A DNA stretch of 64,000 bases from MPNO01 sp965200535 (GTDB lineage: Bacteria; Pseudomonadota; Alphaproteobacteria; MPNO01), in assembly GCA_965200535.1 (NCBI GenBank), contig CBDAUF010000001.1, positions 744,001-808,000 on the forward strand. The letters run 5' to 3'. The notes beneath the pieces are model-generated. The model was not told the DNA's origin. It made no database searches and saw only the letters and a list, made by a program, of their open reading frames with translations. Shown here one piece after another: positions 16,468 to 24,571 of this stretch; positions within the stretch are counted from its first letter, which is position 1, and the number at the start of each line of letters is the position of its first letter. The translations under genes were made by a program, and so were the position numbers.

Positions 16468-16982
16468 TCGTGCTCCTCCCCCGATGCTCCCGAAAGCTGC
16501 CAGAAACCCTCGTGGACCCGCGCCGACTCGGCCTCGAGCAGCGGTCCCACGACCTCGACCGGCCGCTGGCCGGCGGCGAAGATCTCCCGGCACGGCAGGT
16601 CGAGGGTCAGGTTCTCCGGATGCGGGCCGATCAGGTCCTTGAGCGCCTTCTCGCTCATCCCGTGGACGATGCGCCCGACGCCTGCCCAATAAGCCGCGCC
16701 GGCGCACATCGCGCACGGCTCGGCGCTGGCGTACATGGTGCAGCGGGCGAGAAAATCGGCTCCGTAAGCGACCGATGCCCGCGTCATCAGGACGCGCTCG
16801 GCGTGGCCGGTGGCGTCGCCCTCGGCTCCGAATGCGTTCATCGCCTCCAGCAGGACCGCGCCGTCGGGCCCGACGAGTATCGCGGCGAACGGGTGGTTGC
16901 CCTCGCGCCGCGACCGGGCGGCAAGCGCGATTGTCCGGCGCAACAGGCGCTCGTGATCCAGTGCCGGAAGTTCCTGCGCCAT
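16464..16982 (-). CDS. Nucleoside/nucleobase deaminase
   Basis: A 172-residue zinc-dependent cytidine-deaminase-fold protein. The zinc and proton-shuttle motif is HAE (His60, Glu62) with PCAMC (Cys90, Cys93), preceded by HPFAAILVGPDG. Members of this branch deaminate guanine, cytosine, tRNA adenosine or related bases. The sequence after the second motif (GVGRIVHGMSEKALKDLIG) is closer to nucleobase deaminases of unknown range than to TadA. A second, GuaD-like deaminase is encoded at 34432-34902. It precedes the SDR gene with a 4-base overlap and follows the PPK2 gene by 20 bases. Confidence 0.85.
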   Translation of the reverse strand: MAQELPALDHERLLRRTIALAARSRREGNHPFAAILVGPDGAVLLEAMNAFGAEGDATGHAERVLMTRASVAYGADFLARCTMYASAEPCAMCAGAAYWAGVGRIVHGMSEKALKDLIGPHPENLTLDLPCREIFAAGQRPVEVVGPLLEAESARVHEGFWQLSGASGEEHE

Positions 16983-17002
16983 CCTGGACACCCTCCCCGC
17001 GC

Positions 17003-17758
17003 TCAGGAGAGGACGTCGCGGGCGAGCCGCGCCGTCTCGGCGTCGAGGGGCCCGGGGTCCAGTTCGACGTCCCTGCCGAGCGCCTCGGTGACGATTTCGA
17101 GCATCGCGATCCGCGCGTGCTTCTTGTCCTCCGCCTCGATCACGTGCCAGGGCGAGGCTTCGGTCGAGGTCTTTTCCAGCATGTCCGCCGCCGCCGCCGC
17201 ATAGTCGTCGAATTTGACATGGGCGCGCAGGTCGGCGGTCGAAATCTTCCAGAAACGGTGCGGGTCGCTGGCCCGCGCCAGCAGGCGTTTCTGCTGTTCC
17301 TCGCGGCTGATCTCGAGATAGATCTTGACCAGCCGCATACCGTCGGCCGCGAGCAACGATTCGAACGCGTTGATCTCGTCGTAGGCCTCGCGCCAGCGCT
17401 TCTCGGGGGCCAGATTGTCGATGCGCTCGACCAGGACGCGGCCGTACCACGACCGGTCGAAGATCGCGATCGCGCCGGCGCCCGGCAGCCGCTGCCAGAA
17501 GCGCCACAGGTAATGATATTGCAGCTCGTCCGGGCTCGGTGCGGCAATCGGCCAGACACGGTAAAAGCGCGGGTCGAGCTCGGCAGTCAGCCGGTGTATC
17601 GCGCCGCCCTTGCCGGCGGTGTCCGTCCCCTCGACCACGATCGCGGCGCTCAGCCCCTGGCGATGGTAGCTGAGCGCGATCAGGCGCATCAGGCGCTGCA
17701 GGGGCGCAAGGCGGGATTCGTAGGCCTTGCGGCCGATCCTGGGAGCGGTATCGTTCAT
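17003..17758 (-). CDS. ppk2: Polyphosphate kinase 2 family protein
   Basis: A 251-residue P-loop protein of the PPK2 family. It has Walker A GTDTAGKGG (residues 44-52), the following RFYRVWPIAAPSPDE, Walker B FDRSWYGRVLVERI (about 100-113) and the lid region SDPHRFWKISTADLRAH. PPK2 enzymes transfer phosphate between polyphosphate and nucleoside mono- or diphosphates; the direction and nucleotide preference cannot be read here. The single-domain length fits the common bacterial classes. It sits 31 bases after the VanA-like Rieske gene on the same strand. Confidence 0.93.
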   Translation of the reverse strand: MNDTAPRIGRKAYESRLAPLQRLMRLIALSYHRQGLSAAIVVEGTDTAGKGGAIHRLTAELDPRFYRVWPIAAPSPDELQYHYLWRFWQRLPGAGAIAIFDRSWYGRVLVERIDNLAPEKRWREAYDEINAFESLLAADGMRLVKIYLEISREEQQKRLLARASDPHRFWKISTADLRAHVKFDDYAAAAADMLEKTSTEASPWHVIEAEDKKHARIAMLEIVTEALGRDVELDPGPLDAETARLARDVLS

Positions 17759-17789
17759 CTCCGGTCCCGCCCGGCGGCGCCTGCGCGGT

Positions 17790-18845
17790 TCAAGACACCC
17801 TCTGCTCGGCCCGGTGGAGCCGGCGGATGATGCGCCGCATGCGAAGCAGGGGGTCGTCCGCCGGGATGGCGCCGCGCGGGTTGACATCGGCCCCGCGCAT
17901 TGCGGGATCGAGATCGATCGCCCGCTGCTGTGCCTCGTAGACGGCAAGGTCCTCGGCGAGGACCCCTTTCATCTGCTCGGTGAACAGCGCTTCCCGGTTC
18001 GCCGGCACCATCGTCCGCGGCGCCGCGACCGCCCAGAACTGATGGGTGGACGTCTCGGTCTCCGGCGTCAGGGCGTGGTAGACGACAAAACCCCAGCGGC
18101 CCTGGCTCGACGGACGTTCGGCTTGCGGCACGCCCTCGCCGGCGACGGTGGAGCCGTTGCAGATGTCGATATAGGACGGCGGGATATAGGTGGAGACCTG
18201 CCACCGGTCGATCGGTGTGTCGTAACCGCCGTACTCGACGAAGGCGGGGGCGGGCGGGATTCCCTCCATCCAGCGGGTGACGCGCACGAAATCGTCCCCG
18301 GCCTCGGTGGCCAGGGCCGCCGCCTCCGCGACCGCGCGGTTCCCTGTGGTCGAGGAATGGACGTAGGACAGATGCGACAGGTCGAGCAGGTTGTCGAGCA
18401 CCAGCCGATACCCTCCCCGCACCAGCGTCTTGCCCGACACGCAGTACCAGTCCGGGTCGGCAAGCCGTGCGTGGTAGGCCGGTGCGAGGTCCGGGTCGGC
18501 GTCTTCCGGATCGCCCATCCATACGAACACCCACCGGTCGCGCTCGATGACCGGATAGGATTTCACCCTGGCCCAGCCGGGAACGGTCTCCTGCCCCGGC
18601 ACGTGGCTGCACAGCCCGCCGCGGCCGAATACCAGCCCGTGATAGCCGCATTCGATCTCGTCGCCGTCGAGCCGCCCTTCCGAAAGCGGCAGATTGCGGT
18701 GCGGGCAGCGGTTCTCGAGCGCGACCGGAGCGCCGTCCAGGCCGCGGAAAAGGACGACGTATTCGTTCAGCAGTACGCAAGCGAGAGGTGTCCGGCCAAC
18801 GTCTTCCGACCAGGCCGCAACATACCAGTGGTTCCTGAGCAGCAC
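17790..18845 (-). CDS. VanA-like Rieske non-heme iron oxygenase
   Basis: A 351-residue oxygenase component with an N-terminal Rieske 2Fe-2S motif: CPHRN (Cys47, His49) and CGYHG (Cys66, His69). It is followed by the mononuclear-iron motif in DNLLDLSHLSYVHSS, with His-x4-His. The length and start LLRNHWYVAAWSEDV are typical of the vanillate O-demethylase/toluenesulfonate monooxygenase oxygenase group. These enzymes demethylate or hydroxylate aromatic or heterocyclic substrates using electrons from a separate ferredoxin reductase (VanB), which is absent from this window. It is divergent from the ABM-like gene at 19001. Confidence 0.9.
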   Translation of the reverse strand: MLLRNHWYVAAWSEDVGRTPLACVLLNEYVVLFRGLDGAPVALENRCPHRNLPLSEGRLDGDEIECGYHGLVFGRGGLCSHVPGQETVPGWARVKSYPVIERDRWVFVWMGDPEDADPDLAPAYHARLADPDWYCVSGKTLVRGGYRLVLDNLLDLSHLSYVHSSTTGNRAVAEAAALATEAGDDFVRVTRWMEGIPPAPAFVEYGGYDTPIDRWQVSTYIPPSYIDICNGSTVAGEGVPQAERPSSQGRWGFVVYHALTPETETSTHQFWAVAAPRTMVPANREALFTEQMKGVLAEDLAVYEAQQRAIDLDPAMRGADVNPRGAIPADDPLLRMRRIIRRLHRAEQRVS

Positions 18846-19000
18846 CGGATCCGTCCTTTCGCACCGCCGCGCCGGTGTGACCCTATGGGACGCGCGCCGA
18901 AGGTGTCAACGATCGGCCCTGTCGCCTCCGACCGGTTCGACACGGCGGGAAAAAGGTTTAGTCTCTGGCCGGTAAAGACGCTGCCAAGGGGGATAAGGTC

Positions 19001-19375
19001 ATGTCGCTGGTCGCGCTCGCAACCAAGGGAAACTACTTCCACGTCTACGATTTTCGCGTGAAGCCGGGTATGGGCGACACGTTTATCCGGAAATTCGACG
19101 AGTTCGACTATTCCGACGAAAACCCGATGCACAAGTCGCCGGCGCAGGTGAAGGACGGCGTGCTGTGCCGCGACACCGCGGATCCGGACCATTTCTACCT
19201 GATCGGCGAATGGTCGGATATCGAGGTCCACGCCAAGATCCGCGCACAACTCGCCGCCATGAACCTGGACTTCGTCAATTACATCGAGGACCTGGAAAAG
19301 GGGGCGTTCGTGCCGACCTACGCCGAGATCGTCTCCAGCACGCCGCAAAGCGTTCTCGACTCGGCGGCGGAATAG
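19001..19375 (+). CDS. ABM-like (dimeric alpha/beta barrel) protein
   Basis: A 124-residue soluble protein with the pattern of the antibiotic-biosynthesis-monooxygenase/ferredoxin-like fold. A strand with HVYDFRVKPGMGDTFIRKFDEF is followed by LCRDTADPDHFYLIGEWSDIEVHAKIR, in which the DPxxFYLIGEW element is typical. No cofactor motif is seen. AAGGGGGATAAGG before the ATG serves as ribosome-binding site. It lies between the divergent VanA-like gene and a TRAP operon, so a role in the catabolism of the transported compound is plausible but unproven. Confidence 0.65.
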   Translation: MSLVALATKGNYFHVYDFRVKPGMGDTFIRKFDEFDYSDENPMHKSPAQVKDGVLCRDTADPDHFYLIGEWSDIEVHAKIRAQLAAMNLDFVNYIEDLEKGAFVPTYAEIVSSTPQSVLDSAAE

Positions 19376-19415
19376 CGGAGCGGAGTCACGCGCACAACGG
19401 CACCGGGCCGGCCTG

Positions 19416-19442
19416 TTCAGACGGCCGCACTGCGGCTAGAGT
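19416..19442 (+). promoter_or_regulatory. Candidate promoter for second TRAP operon
   Basis: TTCAGA at 19416-19421 and TAGAGT at 19437-19442 are 15 bases apart. The -10-like hexamer lies 57 bases before the ATG of the TRAP receptor gene. The spacing is shorter than optimal, so this is a weak visual candidate. The same TAGAGT hexamer appears in the better candidate at 55238-55243. Confidence 0.25.
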
Positions 19443-19499
19443 TGCGCCAACGGGCCGGCGGGGTCCGCATTGCCGGCCGATAAAGGGGAGAACGGAAGC

Positions 19500-20582
19500 A
19501 TGAAAATCGGCAACACCGGAGCGACGGCCCTCGCCGGCGCGGTACTGGCCCTGTCGGTCGCCGCGGCGGGTCCTGCCGCCGCGCAGAAAACCATCGCGCT
19601 GACCGCGGTCGACGGCTATCCGCCGCGCGCGCTCCAGGTCAGGACTTTCCTCAGCTACCTGATCCCCGAGGTCGACAAGCGGCTGGCCAAGTCCGGCGAG
19701 TACAAGATCAACTGGAACAAGGCCTTCGCCGGCCAGATCGTGAAGGTCCGGCACGTCATGACCGGCATGCAGAAGGGGCTCGGCGACATCGGCGTTGTCA
19801 CCAGCGTCTTCCACCAGGACAAGGTGCCGATGCAGGCGGTGGCCTATGTCACGCCGTTCGTCACCGCCGACCCGGTTCTGCTCTCGCGCACCGTCGACGA
19901 ACTCGCCGAAGCCTTCCCGGCGATGAAGGAGGCCTGGCTCAAATACAACCAGATTTTGCTGTCCAGCTTCTCGGTCATCGATACCTACCAGATGTTCTTC
20001 CGCAAACGGATCACCAAACTGGACGAGTTCGACGGGCTCAAGATCGCCGGCGCCGGGATCAATATGCGCTACCTGACCGGGACCGGCGCGACGCCGGTAA
20101 TCGGCTCGATGGTGCACTATTACAACAAGTTCAAGACGGGCGCGATCGACGGTTCAATGCTGTGGACCGACGCGGCGGTCGCCTTCAAGCTGGTCGAGGG
20201 CGCCAAGTTCATGCTCAAGGCCGATATCGGCACCGCCAACTCCAAGGCGCTGACCATGAACGCCGACTCCTACAAGCGGCTCCCCGCCGCGGTGCGCGAA
20301 GTGATTCACGCGGTATCCGCCGACTACCGCGACCACACCGCGCAGCAGGCGATCAACGACGCCGACAAGGCCTACAGGAACTACAAGGCCAAGGGTGGCG
20401 AGATCATCCAGATGTCTCAGGCGGCGCGCGAGAACTGGGCGAAGAAGATGCCCAATATCGCCAAGGACTGGGCCTCCAAGCTCGACGCGCAAGGGCTTCC
20501 CGGCAGCAAGCTGCTGGCCGCCTACATGGACAAGATGCGCGCAGCGAAACAGCCTATCATCCGGGACTGGGACAAGGAGTAG
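19500..20582 (+). CDS. TRAP transporter substrate-binding protein (second system)
   Basis: A 360-residue TRAP receptor with a signal peptide cleaved near AAAQ at residue 29 and mature start KTIALTAVDGYPPRALQVRTF. Later segments match the DctP fold: DIGVVTSVFHQDKVPMQAV, FDGLKIAGAGINMRYLTGTGATPVIG and the C-terminal helix pairs. The position that is usually the carboxylate-binding Arg of LxGLKIR is Ala here (LKIAGAG), so the ligand contacts probably differ from the first system's. ATG at 19500 follows AAAGGGGAG. The three genes 19500-22463 form one operon. Confidence 0.88.
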   Translation: MKIGNTGATALAGAVLALSVAAAGPAAAQKTIALTAVDGYPPRALQVRTFLSYLIPEVDKRLAKSGEYKINWNKAFAGQIVKVRHVMTGMQKGLGDIGVVTSVFHQDKVPMQAVAYVTPFVTADPVLLSRTVDELAEAFPAMKEAWLKYNQILLSSFSVIDTYQMFFRKRITKLDEFDGLKIAGAGINMRYLTGTGATPVIGSMVHYYNKFKTGAIDGSMLWTDAAVAFKLVEGAKFMLKADIGTANSKALTMNADSYKRLPAAVREVIHAVSADYRDHTAQQAINDADKAYRNYKAKGGEIIQMSQAARENWAKKMPNIAKDWASKLDAQGLPGSKLLAAYMDKMRAAKQPIIRDWDKE

Positions 20583-20588
20583 CGGCGA

Positions 20589-21143
20589 TTGGCCGATAGC
20601 GTGCCGGGCCCGGGGGGAGACAGACCCCGGAGCCCGGCGCTCCGCGCCTTCGCGTCGGTCGTGGGCGGCATGAACGCCGCCGGGTCGTGCTGGATCGTGG
20701 TGCTGATGCTGCTGATCAACGCCGAGGCGATCAGCCGGTCCGCGTTCAACGCGCCGATTATCGGCGTCATCGAGATGATCGAGATATCGATCATCGGCAT
20801 CGTCTTCATGCAGCTCGCCGATTCCCTGCGCCAGGGCGTGCTGACCCGTTCGGACGGCCTGTTCAACCAGGTCATGCGCCGCAGCCCGGCGACGGGTCAC
20901 GGCATGGGCATGATGACCTGCACCCTTGGCGTGTGCTTCATGGCGCTCATCATCTGGGGCAGCGTTCCGTTTTTCTTCGAGGCGTGGGAGAACGATTACT
21001 ATATCGGCGTCGACGGCATGTTCACGGCGCCGGTGTGGCCGGTCGCCCTGATCATCGTGATCGCCGTCGTCGTCACCATGATGCAGTTCGTGATCATGCT
21101 GTCCGACCATTACCGCTCCCTCGTTGGGCGGGAGCGGGGCTGA
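20589..21143 (+). CDS. TRAP transporter small permease (second system)
   Basis: A 184-residue four-helix membrane protein of the DctQ family. It contains LLINAEAISRSAFNAPIIGVIEMIEISIIGIVFMQLADSLRQG, the usual helix 1-2 region, then two more helices near residues 105-122 and 145-170. The start is TTG at 20589 or GTG at 20601; both are in frame and the first 20 residues are Pro/Arg-rich and poorly conserved. It lies 6 bases after the receptor gene and 3 bases before the large permease gene. Confidence 0.85.
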   Translation: MADSVPGPGGDRPRSPALRAFASVVGGMNAAGSCWIVVLMLLINAEAISRSAFNAPIIGVIEMIEISIIGIVFMQLADSLRQGVLTRSDGLFNQVMRRSPATGHGMGMMTCTLGVCFMALIIWGSVPFFFEAWENDYYIGVDGMFTAPVWPVALIIVIAVVVTMMQFVIMLSDHYRSLVGRERG

Positions 21144-21146
21144 GCG

Positions 21147-22463
21147 ATGGTCGGCGTCGAGGTCGGGATCGCGTCGGTCGTCGCCATCCTCGTCCTGATC
21201 TACGCCGGCATCCACGTCGCCGTGGCGCTCGGTCTCGTTTCCTTCATCGGGGTCTGGATCTACCGCGATTCCATCGACGTGGCGATCAACCTGCTGGCGG
21301 CGGCGACCCACGACACGATCGCGCACGCCGTCTTCGCCAACATTCCCCTGTTTGCGCTGATGGGGATCGTATCCAGCGAAATCGGCCTCGGGGCGGACGT
21401 CTACAAGGTTGCCGACCAGACATTCCGCCGGGTCCGCGGCGGCCTCGGGATGGCGACCGTTGCGGCGAACGCGCTCTTCGCCTCGATCACCGGCTCGTCG
21501 ATTGCGTCGGCGTCAGTCTTCACCCGCATCGCCGTGCCGGAGATGCGCCGCTTCGGCTATACGCGGCAGTTCTCGGTCGGCGTCGTCGCCGGCTCCTCCG
21601 TGCTCGGCATGCTGATCCCGCCGTCGTCGATGCTGATCATCTACGCCATCGTCGCCGAACAGTCGGTCGGCCACATGTTCATCGCCGGCTTCATCCCGGG
21701 CGTCATCCTTGCGACCGCCTTCATCCTCGGCATCGTCGTGATGGCGCGAACGATTCCGAAGTTCATCAGCGAGCAAGAGCTCACCCCGGTCATGGAGCCC
21801 GACGAGATGCTCGGCGTCTGGGGCATCGTCCGGCTGCTTCTGCCGGTCGCCTTCCTGGTCGTGCTGGTCCTCGGCGGGATCTACACGGGCTGGTTCTCGC
21901 CCGAGGAAGCGGGCGCAGCCGGGTCCGCGGGAGCGCTCGCCATCGGCGTTCTCAAGCGGCGCCTGACATGGCGCGGGTTCTGGCGCGTGCTGGTCGAGAC
22001 GGGGCAGATCACGGCGGCCATCCTGTTCCTGATCATCGCCGCGTCGATGTACAGCCGCATGCTCGGCGTCGCCGCCCTGCCCACCCAGTTCAGCGACTGG
22101 CTCACCAGCATGAACTTCGGCATGACCGGGCTGATGGTGATCTACGTCATCCTGATGGTGCTGCTGGGAACCATCATCGAGACCGCGTCGATCATCCTGA
22201 TCGTGGTGCCCCTGTTCCTCAGTTCGGTCGAGGCGCTCGGCGGGAACATCGTCTGGTTCGGCATCGTCACCGTCATCGGCGCCGAGATCGGCCTCCTGAC
22301 CCCGCCGCTCGGCATCTCCTGTTTCACCATCAAGAGCACGATCCAGGACCCCTCGATCAGCCTCTCGCACATCTTCACCGGGGCGTTCCCGTTCGCCTTC
22401 ATCATGCTGCTGGTGCTGATCCTGATCATCGCCTTCCCGTCGCTCAGCCTCGTCCTGTTGTAG
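21147..22463 (+). CDS. TRAP transporter large permease (second system)
   Basis: A 438-residue DctM-type permease with about twelve helices. Family features are FASITGSSIASASVFTRIAVPEMRRFGY (split over about residues 110-137), GMLIPPSSMLIIYAIVAEQSVG, and the C-terminal IVTVIGAEIGLLTPPLGISCF. Like the first system it has no fused Q domain. It is convergent with the diiron oxidase cluster, whose last stop lies 22 bases further on. Confidence 0.93.
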   Translation: MVGVEVGIASVVAILVLIYAGIHVAVALGLVSFIGVWIYRDSIDVAINLLAAATHDTIAHAVFANIPLFALMGIVSSEIGLGADVYKVADQTFRRVRGGLGMATVAANALFASITGSSIASASVFTRIAVPEMRRFGYTRQFSVGVVAGSSVLGMLIPPSSMLIIYAIVAEQSVGHMFIAGFIPGVILATAFILGIVVMARTIPKFISEQELTPVMEPDEMLGVWGIVRLLLPVAFLVVLVLGGIYTGWFSPEEAGAAGSAGALAIGVLKRRLTWRGFWRVLVETGQITAAILFLIIAASMYSRMLGVAALPTQFSDWLTSMNFGMTGLMVIYVILMVLLGTIIETASIILIVVPLFLSSVEALGGNIVWFGIVTVIGAEIGLLTPPLGISCFTIKSTIQDPSISLSHIFTGAFPFAFIMLLVLILIIAFPSLSLVLL

Positions 22464-22485
22464 CGGCGGGCGGCGGGCGGGCCGC

Positions 22486-23178
22486 TCAGGCGAGCGGGTA
22501 GTTCCGTTCGTAGTGCAGGTAGATGCCGTCGAAATAGAACCAGCGCATCACCGCGCTTTCGCGCGCCCAGTGGATGGCTTCTTCCTGCATCGCCGGCGTC
22601 GTGCAGTGCCGTTCGAGCGCTGCGAAGCCGCGGTCGCCGTGTTCGATATCGACCTCGGCGTGGAGCCAGAAATGCTCGATTGCCGGCTCGGGATACCCGT
22701 AGATCTCCCGCAGCGCCGGCAGGACCTTGGAGTAGAGCATCGGCGACTGCGACTCGGTGCCGATCCGGATGGCGGCGACCGCGCAGTGCCAGGGCTGCTC
22801 CTTCGCCACCCATTTCAGCCAGGCGACCCAGGACCGGGTCGTGGGCAAGCCGCGCCCCGACCTGACCGCGTCGAGATCGGCTCCGTTTTCCTCGGCGAAG
22901 CGCAGCACGATGTCGAGGTGCGAATGCTCGGGGTCGGTCTCCTCGTGGAAATTCTCGAGCTCCAGAGCGACCACGTCGGGCGGCGCCTTGGCGCAGATGT
23001 TGAACGAGGCCTCCTGGACCATGTTGGAGATCCAGTGCCAGTGCTCCACCGCCCAGCCCATGCAGGCGCGGCGGCCGAGTTCGCCCTTGGCCCATTTCTC
23101 GGTCATCGGATGGTTGGCGCAGTGGCGTTCCAGGACGGCCACCTCGAGCGCCTTCCTGAAGGGTGATTTGTCGGCCAT
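22486..23178 (-). CDS. HDO/CADD-like diiron oxidase A (PqqC/TenA fold)
   Basis: A 230-residue all-helical protein of the heme-oxygenase-like diiron oxidase superfamily. The full ligand set is present: Glu80 and His87 in HEETDPEHSH, Glu142 in IGTESQSP, then His173, Asp177 and His180 in WLHAEVDIEH. The spacing copies the metal site of Chlamydia CADD almost residue for residue (Glu81, His88, Glu142, His174, Asp178, His181). Adjacent LRFAEENGAD and PALREIYGYPEPAIEHF are also CADD/PqqC-like. Known relatives oxidise amino acids, fatty acids or PQQ precursors with O2. No pqq genes are in the window. It is last in a three-gene unit with RidA and a second HDO; substrate unknown. Confidence 0.85.
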   Translation of the reverse strand: MADKSPFRKALEVAVLERHCANHPMTEKWAKGELGRRACMGWAVEHWHWISNMVQEASFNICAKAPPDVVALELENFHEETDPEHSHLDIVLRFAEENGADLDAVRSGRGLPTTRSWVAWLKWVAKEQPWHCAVAAIRIGTESQSPMLYSKVLPALREIYGYPEPAIEHFWLHAEVDIEHGDRGFAALERHCTTPAMQEEAIHWARESAVMRWFYFDGIYLHYERNYPLA

Positions 23179-23190
23179 CGTCGTTGCTCC

Positions 23191-23580
23191 CTAATCGTCG
23201 ATTACCGCGATCCCCTGGATCTCGACCATCATCTCGGGCTGCGCGAAACCGGCGCAGGTGATCAGCGCGCTCGCCGGGAACCCGTCCGGGAAATACTCCT
23301 TGCGGATCTCCGTGAACTCGGTGCCGTAGCGCGAATCGACGATGAAGACGGTCATCGTCACCATATCCTGCAGCCGCGCCCCGGCGCGTTCGAGCGTTGC
23401 CGCGAGCAGACGGAAGGATTCGCGCGTCTGGGCGGCGAAGTCTCCGGCCAGCGAGTTGCCGTCTCCGTCGACCGGCGCACCGTGGCCGGCCGCCCACACC
23501 ACGCGCCCGCCCCTGGTGACGACGGCCGGCGAGAACGCGCGGTTCTCCTGCCACGTCCCCTTGTGATAGCTGCGCTCCAT
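23191..23580 (-). CDS. RidA-family protein lacking the usual active-site Arg
   Basis: A 129-residue YjgF/YER057c/UK114-type protein. It has the family features FSPAVVTRGGRVVWAAGHGA, the central AGARLQDMVTMTVFIVD and the C-terminal MVEIQGIAVI with Glu120. Canonical RidA enzymes hydrolyse 2-aminoacrylate-type enamines and imines using an Arg in the PARS/T segment (Arg105 in E. coli). Here that segment reads FPASALI, with Ser104 in its place, as in the Rid4-7 side branches, which usually lack deaminase activity on the standard substrates. It sits between two diiron oxidase genes, 12 and 33 bases away, so it most likely handles a product or by-product of those enzymes. Confidence 0.88.
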   Translation of the reverse strand: MERSYHKGTWQENRAFSPAVVTRGGRVVWAAGHGAPVDGDGNSLAGDFAAQTRESFRLLAATLERAGARLQDMVTMTVFIVDSRYGTEFTEIRKEYFPDGFPASALITCAGFAQPEMMVEIQGIAVIDD

Positions 23581-23613
23581 CGCCCTGCCCTCCTATTCGG
23601 CCGCCGCAGCGGA

Positions 23614-24309
23614 CTAGATCCGCTGCATGTGCGCCCAGATGTCATCGTACATCAGGTGCATCACGTCGACCGTCGTCTGCACCGTGTCGATGACGAGTTC
23701 GAGATCGGCCCGGGTGGTCGCGAACTGGTCGAGCAGCTTCCTGCCGACCCCCGAATGCTCCTCGTCGGCGCTGTCGTGGACGCGCCAATAGGCGACGCCC
23801 TTGTCGTCGATCCCGAAACGGCTCTGGAGGCGCTCGGCAATGCGGCCGTAGGTGCCGGGGATCGGCGCCTCGCCGCCCAGCATGTGCGACGCCACCCCCT
23901 CGAGGAACGATTTGCCGCAGATATGGGAGAAATAGGCGAAGAACGCGGTGGTGCCGGCGCAATACTTGGTCGCGTACATCTCCTCCCTGGAGATGCCGAT
24001 GGCGGCGGCATAGTCGAGATAGAGCCTGTGGTGCGAGACGCCGCCGGCGTGCAGCCGCCCCGTCGCCTCCTCGTAGGTCACCTCCGCGATCTCCTCCCGC
24101 CACGCCGGATCCGGGCAGATGACATAGAGGCGGCCGTGGTAGTTGTGGTTGTGCAACGGCAGGATCCCGTGCTGCTTGCAGAAATAGCGGATCTGTTCGA
24201 GCGAGTGGCTGTCGTCCAGCATGCCCGCCCACAGCGGGTGGCCGTAGATCGGCTTCGCCCTGTGAATCCGGTCGATTTCCTCCAGGACCTTGTCCGCCGT
24301 CAGCGCCAT
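23614..24309 (-). CDS. HDO-like diiron oxidase B (PqqC/TenA fold)
   Basis: A 231-residue second member of the heme-oxygenase-like diiron oxidase superfamily, clearly different from the one at 22486. Ligands are Glu80 and His87 in EEATGRLH, Glu147 in LGGEAPIP, and His178, Asp182 and His185 in WRVHDSADEEH, the standard Glu-x6-His, Glu, His-x3-Asp-x2-His pattern. The N-terminal helices (PLWAGMLDDSHSLEQIRYFCKQH, split at the substrate pocket) follow the PqqC/CADD layout. The ATG at 24309 is favoured by GGGAGAA and by the family start. It is the first gene of a three-gene minus-strand unit. The oxidised substrate is unknown. Confidence 0.83.
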   Translation of the reverse strand: MALTADKVLEEIDRIHRAKPIYGHPLWAGMLDDSHSLEQIRYFCKQHGILPLHNHNYHGRLYVICPDPAWREEIAEVTYEEATGRLHAGGVSHHRLYLDYAAAIGISREEMYATKYCAGTTAFFAYFSHICGKSFLEGVASHMLGGEAPIPGTYGRIAERLQSRFGIDDKGVAYWRVHDSADEEHSGVGRKLLDQFATTRADLELVIDTVQTTVDVMHLMYDDIWAHMQRI

Positions 24310-24571
24310 CCCATTTCTCCCTCGTCCTGCCGCCCGCAAGATGATCCTTTACGGCGCGGCGCCTGTCCAGACGGCCCCTGCGGCGCGTTTCTGTCCGGCC
24401 GGAGATCTCGACCGGAGGCAAACGCGCCGCTAGTTTCGCGCGGCATCGTCGCGGGACGCGCTATCGGGGCAATTGCAGGATCATGAGACCGGAAAGCCTT
24501 TCCCGGCGCTCAGGCCGCCGGAGCGACCGCCGGGCCCGGAAGGCAATCCGCGCGCCCGGGCCGCAACGCGG

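Noticed and set aside
13597..16692. A 1031-codon open frame spanning the TRAP permease, dioxygenase and SDR regions
   Set aside because: Only the stretch from 14695 to about 15090 encodes family-like protein (the first half of the dioxygenase). The rest is the shadow of real genes in other frames, rich in Arg, Gly and Pro as expected in GC-rich DNA.
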